Below, piece by piece: positions 16,183 through 26,126 of a DNA stretch of 64,000 nucleotides. The position numbers and the translations under genes are program-made. Under the pieces are notes generated by a model. That model ran no database searches, was not told where the DNA came from, and saw only the letters and a program-made list of their open reading frames with translations. Every line of letters begins with the position of its first letter. Position 1 is the first letter of the stretch. The DNA comes from Candidatus Methylomicrobium oryzae (GTDB taxonomy: Bacteria > Pseudomonadota > Gammaproteobacteria > Methylococcales > Methylomonadaceae). Location: assembly GCF_016745425.1 (NCBI RefSeq), contig NZ_JAERVK010000012.1, forward strand, positions 1 to 64,000. Reading direction: 5' to 3'.

Positions 16183-16902
16183 TCAGCATTTTTCCAGGGC
16201 TTCCCGCTGCTTCTCGATCAATTGCCTGATTCCGAAGCTGGCCAGTTCAAGCATGGCGTCGAGCTCGTCCTTCCGGAACGCATGCCCTTCGGCCGTGCCC
16301 TGGACTTCGATGAACGCCGCCGCGTCGTTCATCACCACATTCATGTCGGTTTCGGCGTTGCTGTCCTCGTTATAGTCCAGATCCAGCACCGGCACTCCGT
16401 TATAGATCCCGACCGACACCGAGGCGACCTGGCCGTGCAGCGGATTGGTCTTGATCAGCCTTTTCTTGAGCATTTGCCTGACCGCCAGCGACAAAGCGAC
16501 GAAGCCGCCGGTAATCGAGGCGGTGCGAGTGCCCCCGTCTGCCTGCAACACGTCGCAGTCGATCGTGATCGTGTTCTCGCCGAGCGCCTTCAGATCCACC
16601 GCGGCGCGCAGCGAGCGGCCGATCAGGCGCTGGATCTCCATCGTGCGGCCGCCCTGTTTACCGGAGCTGGCTTCGCGCCCCATCCGGCTGTGCGTGGAGC
16701 GTGGCAGCATGCCGTATTCCGCCGTGATCCAACCTTCGCCTTTGCCTTTGAGAAAGCGCGGCACCTGGCTGTCGACGCTGGCCGTGCAAATCACGCGGGT
16801 ATCGCCGAACTCCACCAGCACGGAGCCTTCCGCATGTTTGGTATAGCCGCAGGTAAATTTGATTTCTCGCAATTGATCGGGTTGTCTTCCGCTCGGTCTC
16901 AT
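16183..16902 (-). CDS. rph: Ribonuclease PH
   Basis: A 239-residue phosphate-dependent 3' exoribonuclease that trims tRNA 3' ends. Motifs are [14 protein letters not shown] at the start, [48 protein letters not shown] and [18 protein letters not shown] (phosphate and metal site). The start at 16902 is the family start. An in-frame ATG 21 codons upstream is rejected. It is the usual neighbour of rdgB, in the same direction. Confidence 0.95.
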   Translation of the reverse strand: MRPSGRQPDQLREIKFTCGYTKHAEGSVLVEFGDTRVICTASVDSQVPRFLKGKGEGWITAEYGMLPRSTHSRMGREASSGKQGGRTMEIQRLIGRSLRAAVDLKALGENTITIDCDVLQADGGTRTASITGGFVALSLAVRQMLKKRLIKTNPLHGQVASVSVGIYNGVPVLDLDYNEDSNAETDMNVVMNDAAAFIEVQGTAEGHAFRKDELDAMLELASFGIRQLIEKQREALEKC

Positions 16903-17017
16903 GTGTTTAGATGCCAAAATTAAATCCGCACAGTATACCCGAACTGTCCCGACTGGAAGGAGCAAATTATCAATATATTGATATTTATAGGGAATCGCGC
17001 CGGATTCCCTTTCGGGC

Positions 17018-18214
17018 TTATTCGGTCCTCAGCGCCTCCAGCGGTTCAAGCCGGGAGGCCTTGACCGCCGGCGCAACGCCGGCGGCGATCCCGATCAGTA
17101 CCGAAACGGCAAAAGCGGAGAGAATATAGCCCCAGGCCAGCTCGACCGGCAAGGCGGGCAAGGCATAGTCGATCGCCTCGATCACCAGCATGCCGGCCAG
17201 CGCCCCGGCCAAGCCGCCCGCGACGCTCAAGGCGAGCGCCTCGCCCAGAAACAGCCGGAAAATGACCCGCCTTTCCGCCCCGACCGCGCGCAGCAGGCCG
17301 ATCTCGGAAATCCGTTCGGAAACCGCGATCGTCATGATCGTCAAGATCCCCACCGACCCGACCAGCAAGGAAATGCCGCCCAGCGCGGCGACGCCCAGCG
17401 TCAGGATACTCAAGACCGAATCCATCGTTTCGAGCATCTGGTTCTGGGTAATGAGCGTAAAATCCTCGAACCCGTGCCGGGCGATCATCAGTTTCTTAAC
17501 CGCATTCTGCACGGAAGCGACCGCAACCGAACTTTTATAGAGCACGTCGATTTCCATCAGGCTTTCCCGGTCGAACAGTTCCAACGCTTTCGCAGCCGGA
17601 ATATAAAGCGTGTCGTCCATGTCGAAGCCGAGCATCTGGCCTTTTTTCCGCATCACCCCGATTACCCGGTAACGGTCCGTGCCGATGCGTATCCTTTGGC
17701 CCAGCGGCCCGGCCGCGCCGAACAGTTCCCGCGCCAGTTTGTCGCCTAAAACGGCCAGGGCGCGCGGATTCCCCTCATCGTCGGGCAGAAAGCGGCCGGT
17801 TGCGACTTTCAGCCGCCACACTTCCGGCACCGCGCTGCCCACACCCAGCACATTGGTACGGCGCTGTTTGCTGCCCGCTTCGACTCGCACATTGCCCTGC
17901 ACGACCGGCACGACCGCCAGTACGGGCGGCAGCTTGCGCAGCGCGGCCGCATCGTCGAGCGACAGGGGGCGCACGGTGCTGATCGTCGCCCCGGAGATGC
18001 CGAAAGTGCTTTTCTTGCCGGGACTGACCGACAGGAGATGGGTGCCGAATTGGGTGAATTCGGCCAATACAAAGGTATGAATCCCGCGTCCGATCGAAGT
18101 CAGAATCACCACCGCGGCAATACCGATCACCAGGCCCAGCGCGGTCAATGACGAACGCAGCTTGTGGCTGGCGATGGAGCGGTAAGAGAAGAGCAATAAG
18201 TCCGGAATGCGCAT
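17018..18214 (-). CDS. MacB/FtsX-family ABC transporter permease, gene 2
   Basis: A 398-residue permease: one N-terminal helix, a periplasmic MacB-type core (about residues 50-240), then three C-terminal helices of the FtsX domain ([33 protein letters not shown], and the end [15 protein letters not shown]). These proteins pair with a LolD/MacB-type ATPase and move substrates or transmit mechanical force across the periplasm. The ATG at 18214 is preferred over a TTG two codons upstream. Ten bases separate it from the upstream permease, suggesting a heterodimer. No ATPase is adjacent. Confidence 0.88.
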   Translation of the reverse strand: MRIPDLLLFSYRSIASHKLRSSLTALGLVIGIAAVVILTSIGRGIHTFVLAEFTQFGTHLLSVSPGKKSTFGISGATISTVRPLSLDDAAALRKLPPVLAVVPVVQGNVRVEAGSKQRRTNVLGVGSAVPEVWRLKVATGRFLPDDEGNPRALAVLGDKLARELFGAAGPLGQRIRIGTDRYRVIGVMRKKGQMLGFDMDDTLYIPAAKALELFDRESLMEIDVLYKSSVAVASVQNAVKKLMIARHGFEDFTLITQNQMLETMDSVLSILTLGVAALGGISLLVGSVGILTIMTIAVSERISEIGLLRAVGAERRVIFRLFLGEALALSVAGGLAGALAGMLVIEAIDYALPALPVELAWGYILSAFAVSVLIGIAAGVAPAVKASRLEPLEALRTE

Positions 18215-18224
18215 GGTCAAAGGG

Positions 18225-19430
18225 TCAACGTTTGGCCAAAGCGGCGATCGGATTCAGCTTGGCGGCCTTGCGGGCCGGCAGAAATCCGAACGTCAGGCCG
18301 GTCAGCAGCGCAACGCCGAGCGCCGCCAGGAACGCCCACGGCGGCAGCGCCAACGGAAATTTCGGATAAGCCAGCTGCAGGCCGGCCAGGGCAAGCTGCC
18401 CGAGCAGCGCGCCGACCGCGGCGCCGGCCAGCGACAACAGGGCGGCTTCGGCCAGGAACAGCATGTGCAGCTGCCGGCGGGTCGCGCCCAGCGCCTTGAG
18501 CAGGCCGATTTCGGCGGTACGCTGGGTCACGCTGACCAGCATCACGTTCATCACCAGCACGCCCGCGACCGCGAGGCTGATTGCGGCGATGCTGGCGACG
18601 GTCAGGGTCAGCGCCGCCAGTATTTTGTCGAACGTCCCGACCACGCTGTCCTGGGTAATGATCGTCACGTCGTCCTCGCCTTCGTGGCGCGCCTTGATGA
18701 TTTTTCGGATGTCATCGACCGCTCGATGCATCGCTTGTTCGGATTTGGTCTCGGCCAGAATCCTGAACAGCGCCTCGGTATCGAACAAGGCCTGGCTTGA
18801 GGCGACCGGCACGATCACCATTTCGTCGAAATCGACGCCGATCGACTCGCCCTCGGAAGCCAGAACGCCGATCACCCGGAAACGCCGGTCGTTGATCCGC
18901 AGCCATTGGCCGATCGCCTGCCGGTTTGCGAACAGTTCCTTGCGGATCGTCTGGCCGATCACGCAGACCGAGCGCGCCTGATCGGCCGGGATTTCGGGCA
19001 GAAAGCCGCCCTGCGCCATGCTCAGATGCCTGACCCCGAGCAATGCGTGGGTCGAGCCGAAGATGTTCGTTTCGCGTTCCAGTCCTTGGCTCGAAACCGG
19101 CGCGGCGCCGATCATCAGCGGCGCGATCGCGGCGATATGAGGACTGGCCGACAGCGCCCGCGCATCGCCGAGCGTCAAATCCCGCGGCGTCTCGCCGAAT
19201 AACGGCGGCGGGCCGCCGGTCGTTTCGTTGCGGCCCGGCAGCACGATCACCAGATGCGTGCCCAGCGATTCGAACTCATGCACGATATAACGGCGCGCGC
19301 TGTCTCCCAACGCGACCAAGACCGAAACCGAGGCGACTCCGATGCTCATCGCCAGAATGATCAAGGCGGTCCGGAGCGGCTGGGATCTGATCGCCAGCAA
19401 AGATTGGAGAAAAAGGTCGGTCGGAAGCAT
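18225..19430 (-). CDS. MacB/FtsX-family ABC transporter permease, gene 1
   Basis: A 401-residue paralogue of the next gene with the same layout: N-terminal helix (LRTALIILAMSIGVASVSVLVAL), periplasmic domain, and FtsX segment with RTAEIGLLKALGATRRQLHMLFLAEAALLS, ending PARKAAKLNPIAALAK. The start at 19430 is chosen because the longer in-frame reading to 19463 runs into a palindromic repeat element. The substrate is unknown. Confidence 0.88.
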   Translation of the reverse strand: MLPTDLFLQSLLAIRSQPLRTALIILAMSIGVASVSVLVALGDSARRYIVHEFESLGTHLVIVLPGRNETTGGPPPLFGETPRDLTLGDARALSASPHIAAIAPLMIGAAPVSSQGLERETNIFGSTHALLGVRHLSMAQGGFLPEIPADQARSVCVIGQTIRKELFANRQAIGQWLRINDRRFRVIGVLASEGESIGVDFDEMVIVPVASSQALFDTEALFRILAETKSEQAMHRAVDDIRKIIKARHEGEDDVTIITQDSVVGTFDKILAALTLTVASIAAISLAVAGVLVMNVMLVSVTQRTAEIGLLKALGATRRQLHMLFLAEAALLSLAGAAVGALLGQLALAGLQLAYPKFPLALPPWAFLAALGVALLTGLTFGFLPARKAAKLNPIAALAKR

Positions 19431-19435
19431 GGTCC

Positions 19436-19498
19436 GTAGGGTACGCTGCGCGTACCTTTTCATTCAACTCTGAACAAGGTACGCACGGCGTACTTTAC
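19436..19498. repeat. Palindromic element, family A copy 3
   Basis: Begins GTAGGGTACGCTGCGCGTACC and ends GGTACGCACGGCGTACTTTAC. Two inverted hairpins. It fills the gap between the permease gene and the DUF475 gene. Confidence 0.8.
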
Positions 19499-19503
19499 AA
19501 GGG

Positions 19504-20508
19504 TTATGCCTGCGCTTTTTTGTACTGGACCGAGGAGTACACCGACAATCCGATCAAAATCGCGCCGGTCAGACCGGTCACCACTTCGGAAATGTGGGTG
19601 GTGATGCTCATCAGCATGATGCCGGCCAGCACGCCGATCGCGTAGTGCGCGCCGTGTTCCAGAAAAACATATTCGTCCAGCGTGCCCTGGCGCACCAGGT
19701 AGACGGTCAGGCTCCGTACGAACATCGCGCCGATCGCCAGTCCGAGCATGATGATGATCACATCCTGGGTGATCGCAAAGGCGCCGATTACGCCGTCGAA
19801 CGAAAACGAAGCGTCGAGCACTTCCAGATAGAGAAAACTCGTCAATCCGGCTTTTTTGAGAGCGCCGGCTACCTGCGCGCCTTCCTCTTCGTCTTCGAAC
19901 AGCGCGTCCAGACTATCGACCATCACATACAGGATCACCCCCGAGACGCCGGCCACCATCACCTGCAGGCGAAGCTCGGCAGGCAGCCAGTGCTGGATCA
20001 CCAGCAGCAAGCAGAGCGCCACGATCAGTTCGATCGATTCGAGCTTACCCCAGGCGGCCAGTTTTTCTTCGATGCGTCCGAGCCAGTGCAGCTCCTTCGC
20101 GTCGTCGAAGATGAACCCGAAAAACACCATCAGCAAGAACATTCCCCCGAACGCGGCAATTTCGACATGCGATTCGGCCAGATGCTGCGCATAGGTCATC
20201 GGTTCGTGCAGCGCCATGCCGGCCACGCCGACCAGGCCGATCCCGGTCGCCACCGAAACGATCAAAATCGGGAACAACAGCCGCATCCCGAATACCGCAA
20301 TCAAAATGCCCCAGGTCAGGAAATAAAATTGCCAACGTTCGTCCATGCGCTTCAGGACGGAGGCGTTCACCACCGCGTTGTCGAACGACAGGCTGACTTC
20401 CAGGACACCCAGAATCAGCGCGATGAACGCACCGGTCAGGCCTCCCCAATAAAACGCGATCGCGACGGACAAAACGGTCACGATCATGGAAAGACGAAAA
20501 TGCTGCAT
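19504..20508 (-). CDS. DUF475/TerC-like integral membrane protein
   Basis: A 334-residue polytopic protein of the DUF475 family, related to TerC-type membrane proteins. Two acidic intramembrane motifs, LEVSLSFDNAVVNASVLK near residue 37 and LEVLDASFSFDGVIGAF near residue 205, are the internal repeat that probably coordinates a metal or cation. About nine helices are visible. GAGGAG precedes the ATG. Function in metal or tellurite homeostasis is suggested by relatives only. Confidence 0.88.
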   Translation of the reverse strand: MQHFRLSMIVTVLSVAIAFYWGGLTGAFIALILGVLEVSLSFDNAVVNASVLKRMDERWQFYFLTWGILIAVFGMRLLFPILIVSVATGIGLVGVAGMALHEPMTYAQHLAESHVEIAAFGGMFLLMVFFGFIFDDAKELHWLGRIEEKLAAWGKLESIELIVALCLLLVIQHWLPAELRLQVMVAGVSGVILYVMVDSLDALFEDEEEGAQVAGALKKAGLTSFLYLEVLDASFSFDGVIGAFAITQDVIIIMLGLAIGAMFVRSLTVYLVRQGTLDEYVFLEHGAHYAIGVLAGIMLMSITTHISEVVTGLTGAILIGLSVYSSVQYKKAQA

Positions 20509-20765
20509 GCAAATCTCCTCGTAATAAACGACTTTTATTATGAAACCTTAACTATAAGTGATTTAACCGAAAATCAACAGTTCTTCCCTTAAAATTAAGG
20601 CTGCGGCCTGAAGGCCGGCAGGATTCCGAAGGGAACGCATATTTCGTACCAATCTCATCTTTATCGCTTATAATGACCGCGCAATTCTCGCCCAGCCCAA
20701 CCGCCGAGCCGGCGGCGAGTCCGCTTACCCTCTCCAGCGCAAGCTGCATATGACTCTGTGATGTT

Positions 20766-22208
20766 ATGGATTTCGTAAACAAGCTCAGCCCTGCCCAGTT
20801 TTTACAACACCAACTCCGGGAAGTGATCAACCTGCTCGAAAAGCAGCAGTTGGAAAAATCGCTGCTCGAAAGAACGCCGGGCGAACATCACGAGCTTCTC
20901 GAAACGGTCCTGCGCAAACAACAGGAAAGCCGCCTGCAGGAAAAACTGGCGGAGCTGCATCCGGCGGATATCGCGTTCATCCTCGAATCGCTGCCGCTGG
21001 ATCAGCGCATGCTGGCCTGGAACGCGATCGAGGCCAGCCATCACGGCCAGGTTTTGGTGGAAGTCTCCGATGCGGTCCGGCACACCCTGATTTCGAGCAT
21101 GGAATCGGCGGAACTGGCCAGCGTGGCGGAAAACCTGGATGCGGACGAAATCGCCGACCTGGCCGACGATCTGCCCAAGAACGCGATGCTGAAGATCCTG
21201 CGTTCGCTGAATAATCTGGAACGCAAGCATGTGAACGACGTGCTGGCCTATGAAGACGACCAGGTGGGCGCGTTCATGGATTTCGGCACGATCACGATTC
21301 GCGCCGATCTGACGCTGAATGCGATCTCGGACTATATCCGCAATCTCGGCAAATTGCCGAAGCATACCGATAAACTGTTCGTCGTCGATCACAACAACAT
21401 CGTACACGGCGTACTGCCGCTGTCGCGGCTTTTGACCCATGCGCCGGCGCTGACTGCCGAAAACGTAATGGTCACCGATTTCGTACAGTTCGAGGTCGAT
21501 CAGGAAATTGCCGAGGCCTCGCACGCGTTCGAACGGTATGACTTGATTTCGGCCCCGGTCGTCGACCGCGAAGGCCGGCTGCAGGGACGGCTGTGCATCG
21601 ACAGCGTCCTCGATTACATCCTCGAAGAGAACGACGAAGAACGGCTGATTCAGGCGGGCGTCACCGAAGAGGAAGACCTGTTTTCCAGCGTCTGGCGAAG
21701 CGTGCAGAACCGCTGGCCGTGGCTGCTGATCAATGTCACCACCGCCTTTATCTCGACCCGGATCATCGGCTTTTTCGAAGATGCGATCCTGCAGTTGGTA
21801 GCGCTGGCGTCGCTGATGCCGATCATCGCCGCCACCGGCGGCAATACCGGCAACCAGACCAGCATTCTGATCATTCGCTCGCTGGCTTTGGGGCAGATCA
21901 CCTCGATCAACGTCGGCCGGCTGATCCGGAAGGAGCTGACCCTCGCCCTGCTCAACGGCACTTTTATCGGGCTGGTCGTGGGTTCGGTCGCCTTTTTCCT
22001 GTACCGGGACTGGCCCCTGGCGGGGGTGATGGCGCTGGCGATGTTTTTGAACCTTATGGTTGCGGTCGTGGCCGGCCTCTCGATTCCGTTGCTAAGGCAC
22101 AAATTCGACAAGGACCCGGCCGCCGGCGCCAGCGTGATGCTGACCTCGATTACCGATGCGATGGGATTCTTTATCTTTTTGGGGCTGGCGAGCCTGTTCC
22201 TGTTATAG
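20766..22208 (+). CDS. mgtE: Magnesium transporter MgtE
   Basis: A 480-residue MgtE channel. Residues about 45-150 form the cytoplasmic MgtE_N superhelical domain (LAELHPADIAFILESLP, ADLADDLPKNAMLKIL). Two CBS domains follow to about 290 (FVVDHNNIVHGVLPLSRLL). The C-terminal five helices carry the Mg-selectivity segment PIIAATGGNTGNQTSILIIRSLALG. In this family the cytoplasmic domains sense Mg2+ and gate the pore. The gene converges on nadE, with 15 bases between stop codons. Confidence 0.95.
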   Translation: MDFVNKLSPAQFLQHQLREVINLLEKQQLEKSLLERTPGEHHELLETVLRKQQESRLQEKLAELHPADIAFILESLPLDQRMLAWNAIEASHHGQVLVEVSDAVRHTLISSMESAELASVAENLDADEIADLADDLPKNAMLKILRSLNNLERKHVNDVLAYEDDQVGAFMDFGTITIRADLTLNAISDYIRNLGKLPKHTDKLFVVDHNNIVHGVLPLSRLLTHAPALTAENVMVTDFVQFEVDQEIAEASHAFERYDLISAPVVDREGRLQGRLCIDSVLDYILEENDEERLIQAGVTEEEDLFSSVWRSVQNRWPWLLINVTTAFISTRIIGFFEDAILQLVALASLMPIIAATGGNTGNQTSILIIRSLALGQITSINVGRLIRKELTLALLNGTFIGLVVGSVAFFLYRDWPLAGVMALAMFLNLMVAVVAGLSIPLLRHKFDKDPAAGASVMLTSITDAMGFFIFLGLASLFLL

Positions 22209-22223
22209 AAAGAGAAACCTTTC

Positions 22224-23843
22224 CTACTTCTTCATTCCCCGATACCCGGAGGTAATCGGATAACGCCGGTCGCGCCCGAACGCCCGTTCGGTGATCTTGA
22301 CGCAGGGCGGCGACTGGCGGCGCTTGTATTCGTTGCGGTCGACCAGGCTGACGGCCCGGGCCACATCTTCGGGGCTGAAGCCGGCCGCGATGATCTCATC
22401 GGCCGACTGGTCAAGCTCGACGTAGCGTTCGAGAATAGGGTCGAGTACTTCGTAAGGCGGCAGGGAGTCCTGATCGACCTGGCCGGGCGCCAGTTCCGCA
22501 GACGGCGGCCGGATCAGCACCCGTTCCGGAATCACCAGCGACACGCCGTTCCGGTAGCGCGCCAATTGATAGACCAGCATCTTCGGCACGTCCTTGATCG
22601 GCGCGAAGCCGCCGGCCATGTCGCCGTACAGCGTCGCATAGCCGACGCTCATCTCGCTCTTGTTGCCGGTCGTCAGCAGCAACTTGCCCTGTTTGTTCGA
22701 AATCGCCATCAGAATCACCCCACGGCAGCGCGCCTGGATGTTTTCTTCGGTCGTATCGGGTTTCGTACCGGCGAAAATCCCGGCCAGCATTCCGCTAAAG
22801 GAGGATACGGCCGGGTCGATCGGTACGGTATGGTGGCTGACGCCGAGCGCCTCGGCCTCCCAGACCGCATCCTCGATGCTCATCGGCTGGGTATAACGCG
22901 ACGGCATCAGCACCGCTTCGACCTGATCCGCCCCCAGCGCATCGACTGCCAACGCCAGCACCAGCGCGGAATCGATCCCGCCCGATAAACCCAGCAGAGC
23001 CCCCTTGAAGCCGTTCTTGCGGACGTAATCCCGAATCCCCAGCACCAGCGCCTGATATTCGCTCGCCACCGGCGTATAAAGCGGCGCGCAATCACCTTTG
23101 AGCGGCCAACCGTCGACAAAATCGACGACACCGACCTGCTCCTTGAACTCTTCGGCCCGGAACACAATCTCGCCCTGCGCATCGACCACGAACGAAGCGC
23201 CGTCGAAGACCAATTCGTCCTGGCCGCCGATCTGGTTCACATACACCAGCGGAATTTGCGCGGTCTTGACTTGGCCGCAAACCACCGCTTCGCGCTGGCG
23301 AATTTTGCCCGCATGGAACGGCGAGGCATTCAGGGTCAGCAGCAGATCGGCGCCTTCGCGCTGATTCTCGGCGATAATGCCGGCGTGCCAAACATCCTCG
23401 CAGATGGTCAAGCCGATCCTCGTCCCCTTGAAGGAAAACACGCAGGTCTTGTCGCCGGCGGAAAAATAGCGCTGCTCGTCGAACACGCCGTAATTGGGCA
23501 ACGCCCGCTTGCGGTAGCGGGCCAGGATCCTGCCCTGATAAAAGACCGCCGCGCTATTGTAAAGCTTGCTGCCGTCCTGTTCCGGAAAACCGACCACCGC
23601 GGCGATAGCCTTCGGCAGCAGCACAGCCAGCCGGTTAAGGGCGCCGTTCGCGGCGTTAATGAAGTCGGGTCTTAACAGCAAGTCTTCGGCCGGATAACCG
23701 GTCACGGTCAGTTCCGGAAAAACAACCAAATCCGCGCCGAGAGTTTCATGGGCATGTTTGGCGTTTCGGACGATGTTTTGGACGTTGGCGTCGATGTCGC
23801 CGACCAGGAAATTGGTTTGCGCGAGGGCGATTCTTAAAGTCAT
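22224..23843 (-). CDS. nadE: Glutamine-dependent NAD+ synthetase
   Basis: A 539-residue two-domain enzyme that amidates nicotinic acid adenine dinucleotide to NAD+. Residues 1-about 250 are the nitrilase-type glutaminase (VVFPELTVTGYPAEDLLLR, KRALPNYGVFDEQRYF, GLTICEDVWH with the catalytic cysteine). Residues about 270-539 are the ATP-binding synthetase with the PP-loop ALLGLSGGIDSALVLALA and TTGNKSEMSVGYATLYGDMAGG. The start MTLRIALAQ at 23843 is the usual start. A longer reading to 23936 covers the terminator region and is rejected. Confidence 0.95.
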   Translation of the reverse strand: MTLRIALAQTNFLVGDIDANVQNIVRNAKHAHETLGADLVVFPELTVTGYPAEDLLLRPDFINAANGALNRLAVLLPKAIAAVVGFPEQDGSKLYNSAAVFYQGRILARYRKRALPNYGVFDEQRYFSAGDKTCVFSFKGTRIGLTICEDVWHAGIIAENQREGADLLLTLNASPFHAGKIRQREAVVCGQVKTAQIPLVYVNQIGGQDELVFDGASFVVDAQGEIVFRAEEFKEQVGVVDFVDGWPLKGDCAPLYTPVASEYQALVLGIRDYVRKNGFKGALLGLSGGIDSALVLALAVDALGADQVEAVLMPSRYTQPMSIEDAVWEAEALGVSHHTVPIDPAVSSFSGMLAGIFAGTKPDTTEENIQARCRGVILMAISNKQGKLLLTTGNKSEMSVGYATLYGDMAGGFAPIKDVPKMLVYQLARYRNGVSLVIPERVLIRPPSAELAPGQVDQDSLPPYEVLDPILERYVELDQSADEIIAAGFSPEDVARAVSLVDRNEYKRRQSPPCVKITERAFGRDRRYPITSGYRGMKK

Positions 23844-23896
23844 GCGGGCTCGTAAAATTCGAGACGTTGGATTTAAGGGAAAGAAGAAATTGAACA

Positions 23897-23930
23897 AAGA
23901 CCTGCGGGTTTTAAAAACCCGGCAGGTCTT
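23897..23930 (-). terminator. Terminator after sucD
   Basis: Stem AAGACCTGC/GCAGGTCTT (23897-23905 with 23922-23930), extended by GGGTTT/AAACCC-type pairing inside, followed on the minus strand by a short T-containing tail. It lies 33 bases past the sucD stop. Confidence 0.75.
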
Positions 23931-23962
23931 CGGCATGAACCTTCAAAAGCGGTAAACCTGAA

Positions 23963-24835
23963 TTACCGCGGCAAACAGCCTCTGATCGCCGCGCCGATGT
24001 CGGTCGGCGAGCTGACCACTTCGACCCCGGCCGCTTTCAGCGCCGCGACTTTGCCCGCCGCGGTGCCCTTGCCGCCGGTCACGATCGCGCCGGCGTGGCC
24101 CATGCGCTTGCCGGGCGGGGCGGTTTGGCCGGCGATATAGGCGACCACCGGCTTGGTCACATGCGCCTGGATATACTCGGCCGCATCTTCTTCCTCGCCG
24201 CCGCCGATTTCGCCGACCATCACGATGCCCCGGGTCTGCTCGTCTTCCTGAAAGCGGCTCAGCACGTCGACGAAGTTCATGCCGTGGATCGGATCGCCGC
24301 CGATCCCGACACAGGAGCTCTGACCAAGGCCCTGGTGCGTCGTCTGATGCACCGATTCGTAGGTCAGCGTGCCGGAGCGCGAGACGATCCCGATCGATCC
24401 CGGCAGATGGATCTTGCCGGGCATGATGCCGATCTTGCATTGACCGGGCGTGATCACCCCGGGACAGTTCGGGCCGACCAGCAGCGCGCCGGTGCCGGCC
24501 ATCGCGGCTTTCACGCGCAGCATGTGCAGGGTCGGAATGCCCTCGGTGATGCAGACGATCAGCTTAATCCCGGCATCGACCGCTTCGAGGATCGCATCGG
24601 CCGCGTAAAACGGCGGCACGTAAATCATGCTGGCATCCGCCCCGGTAGCCTTGGCCGCTTCCTCGACCGTATTGAATACCGGCAGGCCCAGATGCCGGCT
24701 GCCGCCGCGCTCCGGCGTCACCCCGCCGACCAGCTGCGTGCCGTATTCGAGCGCCTGCTGGGAATGGAAAGTACCCTGTTTGCCGGTAAAGCCCTGGCAG
24801 ATCACCCGGGTGTTTTTATCGATCAAGATACTCAT
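23963..24835 (-). CDS. sucD: Succinyl-CoA ligase alpha subunit
   Basis: A 290-residue CoA-binding and phosphohistidine subunit. Motifs are [73 protein letters not shown], and the active-site loop [19 protein letters not shown] with the phosphorylated histidine. It interconverts succinyl-CoA and succinate with nucleotide phosphorylation. Malate-CoA ligase (MtkB) is a close paralogue in serine-cycle organisms. The KQGTFHS... signature favours SucD. Its ATG overlaps the sucC stop by four bases. Confidence 0.93.
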   Translation of the reverse strand: MSILIDKNTRVICQGFTGKQGTFHSQQALEYGTQLVGGVTPERGGSRHLGLPVFNTVEEAAKATGADASMIYVPPFYAADAILEAVDAGIKLIVCITEGIPTLHMLRVKAAMAGTGALLVGPNCPGVITPGQCKIGIMPGKIHLPGSIGIVSRSGTLTYESVHQTTHQGLGQSSCVGIGGDPIHGMNFVDVLSRFQEDEQTRGIVMVGEIGGGEEEDAAEYIQAHVTKPVVAYIAGQTAPPGKRMGHAGAIVTGGKGTAAGKVAALKAAGVEVVSSPTDIGAAIRGCLPR

Positions 24836-26001
24836 GCTGCGGCCTCCGCCAGCGCTACGACCTGTTCCGCCGCATGCGTCAAATCGTCGGCGGCATATAA
24901 ATTGAGACCGGTACTGTTCAGCAGCGCCCGGCCCTGTTCGGCATTGGTGCCTTCCAGCCGGACCACCACCGGCACCGCGACATGCACCTGCTTAATCGCG
25001 GCCAGAATCCCGCTGGCGATAATGTCGCACTGGACGATGCCGCCGAAAATATTGACCAGCACCGCCTTCACGTTGCCGTCGGAGAGGATCAGCTTGAAGG
25101 CTTCGCAGACTTTCTCCACGTTGGTGCCGCCGCCGACGTCCAGGAAATTGGCCGGCCTGCCGCCCTTCAATTTGACCAAATCCATCGTCGCCATCGCCAG
25201 CCCCGCGCCGTTCACCATGCAGCCGATCGTGCCGTCGAGGGTGATATAGTTCAAGCCGTATTGCTGCGCCTTATTTTCTCTTGCATCTTCCTGTTCGTGA
25301 TCCCTGAGCGCCAGAATGTCCGGATGCGCGGCGACCGCATTGTCGTCGAAGTTGATCTTCGCATCGAGCGCGAGCAATTCACCCGCTTCCGTTTCGATCA
25401 ACGGATTGATTTCGATCTGGCTGGCGTCTTTTTCCAGAAACAGCCTGTACATGCCCTGCATGATCCCGGCCAGCGCCTTGATTTGTTCCCCCTTGAGACC
25501 CAATGCATAGGCGCAGCGCCGGCATTGGTTGGCCTGCAGACCGGCGGCCGGATGAATCGCGATCGACAGGATCTTTTCAGGCGACTCATGGGCAACCGCT
25601 TCGATGTCCATGCCGCCGGCGGCGGAAACGATGAACGTCATCCGCTCGCTGCCCCGGTCGACGATCAGGCTAAGATAGAGTTCGCGTTTGATCGGATAGG
25701 TTTTTTCGATCAACAGTTTTTGAACCGGCAAACCGGCGCTATCCGTTTGATGGGTGACCAGACGGCTGCCGAGCAGGTCGCGGCTCACCGCTGCAACGTC
25801 CTCAACCCTTTTCACCAGTTTCACGCCGCCCGCCTTGCCGCGCCCGCCCGCATGCACCTGCGCCTTCACGACCCAGCCCGCGCCGTCCAACTCCCTTGCG
25901 GCCCGATCGGCTTCCTGCGCGGACGCCGCCGGCCTGCCCTCCGGCGCCGGTATCCCGTAGCTGCGAAACAGCTGTTTGGCCTGATATTCGTGAATATTCA
26001 T
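24832..26001 (-). CDS. sucC: Succinyl-CoA ligase beta subunit
   Basis: A 389-residue ATP-grasp subunit. Motifs are [65 protein letters not shown] and [23 protein letters not shown]. It pairs with SucD in the TCA cycle. Length matches bacterial SucC. Confidence 0.94.
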   Translation of the reverse strand: MNIHEYQAKQLFRSYGIPAPEGRPAASAQEADRAARELDGAGWVVKAQVHAGGRGKAGGVKLVKRVEDVAAVSRDLLGSRLVTHQTDSAGLPVQKLLIEKTYPIKRELYLSLIVDRGSERMTFIVSAAGGMDIEAVAHESPEKILSIAIHPAAGLQANQCRRCAYALGLKGEQIKALAGIMQGMYRLFLEKDASQIEINPLIETEAGELLALDAKINFDDNAVAAHPDILALRDHEQEDARENKAQQYGLNYITLDGTIGCMVNGAGLAMATMDLVKLKGGRPANFLDVGGGTNVEKVCEAFKLILSDGNVKAVLVNIFGGIVQCDIIASGILAAIKQVHVAVPVVVRLEGTNAEQGRALLNSTGLNLYAADDLTHAAEQVVALAEAAA

Positions 26002-26126
26002 GGATGCTCCGATGAGGCGGGGTTACGATATTGATTTTTCGCAAGATCGCGCGCGGCAATGCTATGCTTATTGGATAACGGATATTCTAATAAATTACCG
26101 GAAAAACAGCATCAACATTAGTCGGC

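Noticed and set aside
23963-26001. Malate-CoA ligase (mtkAB) instead of sucCD
   Set aside because: N-terminal and active-site signatures fit SucCD better, and no serine-cycle genes are adjacent.
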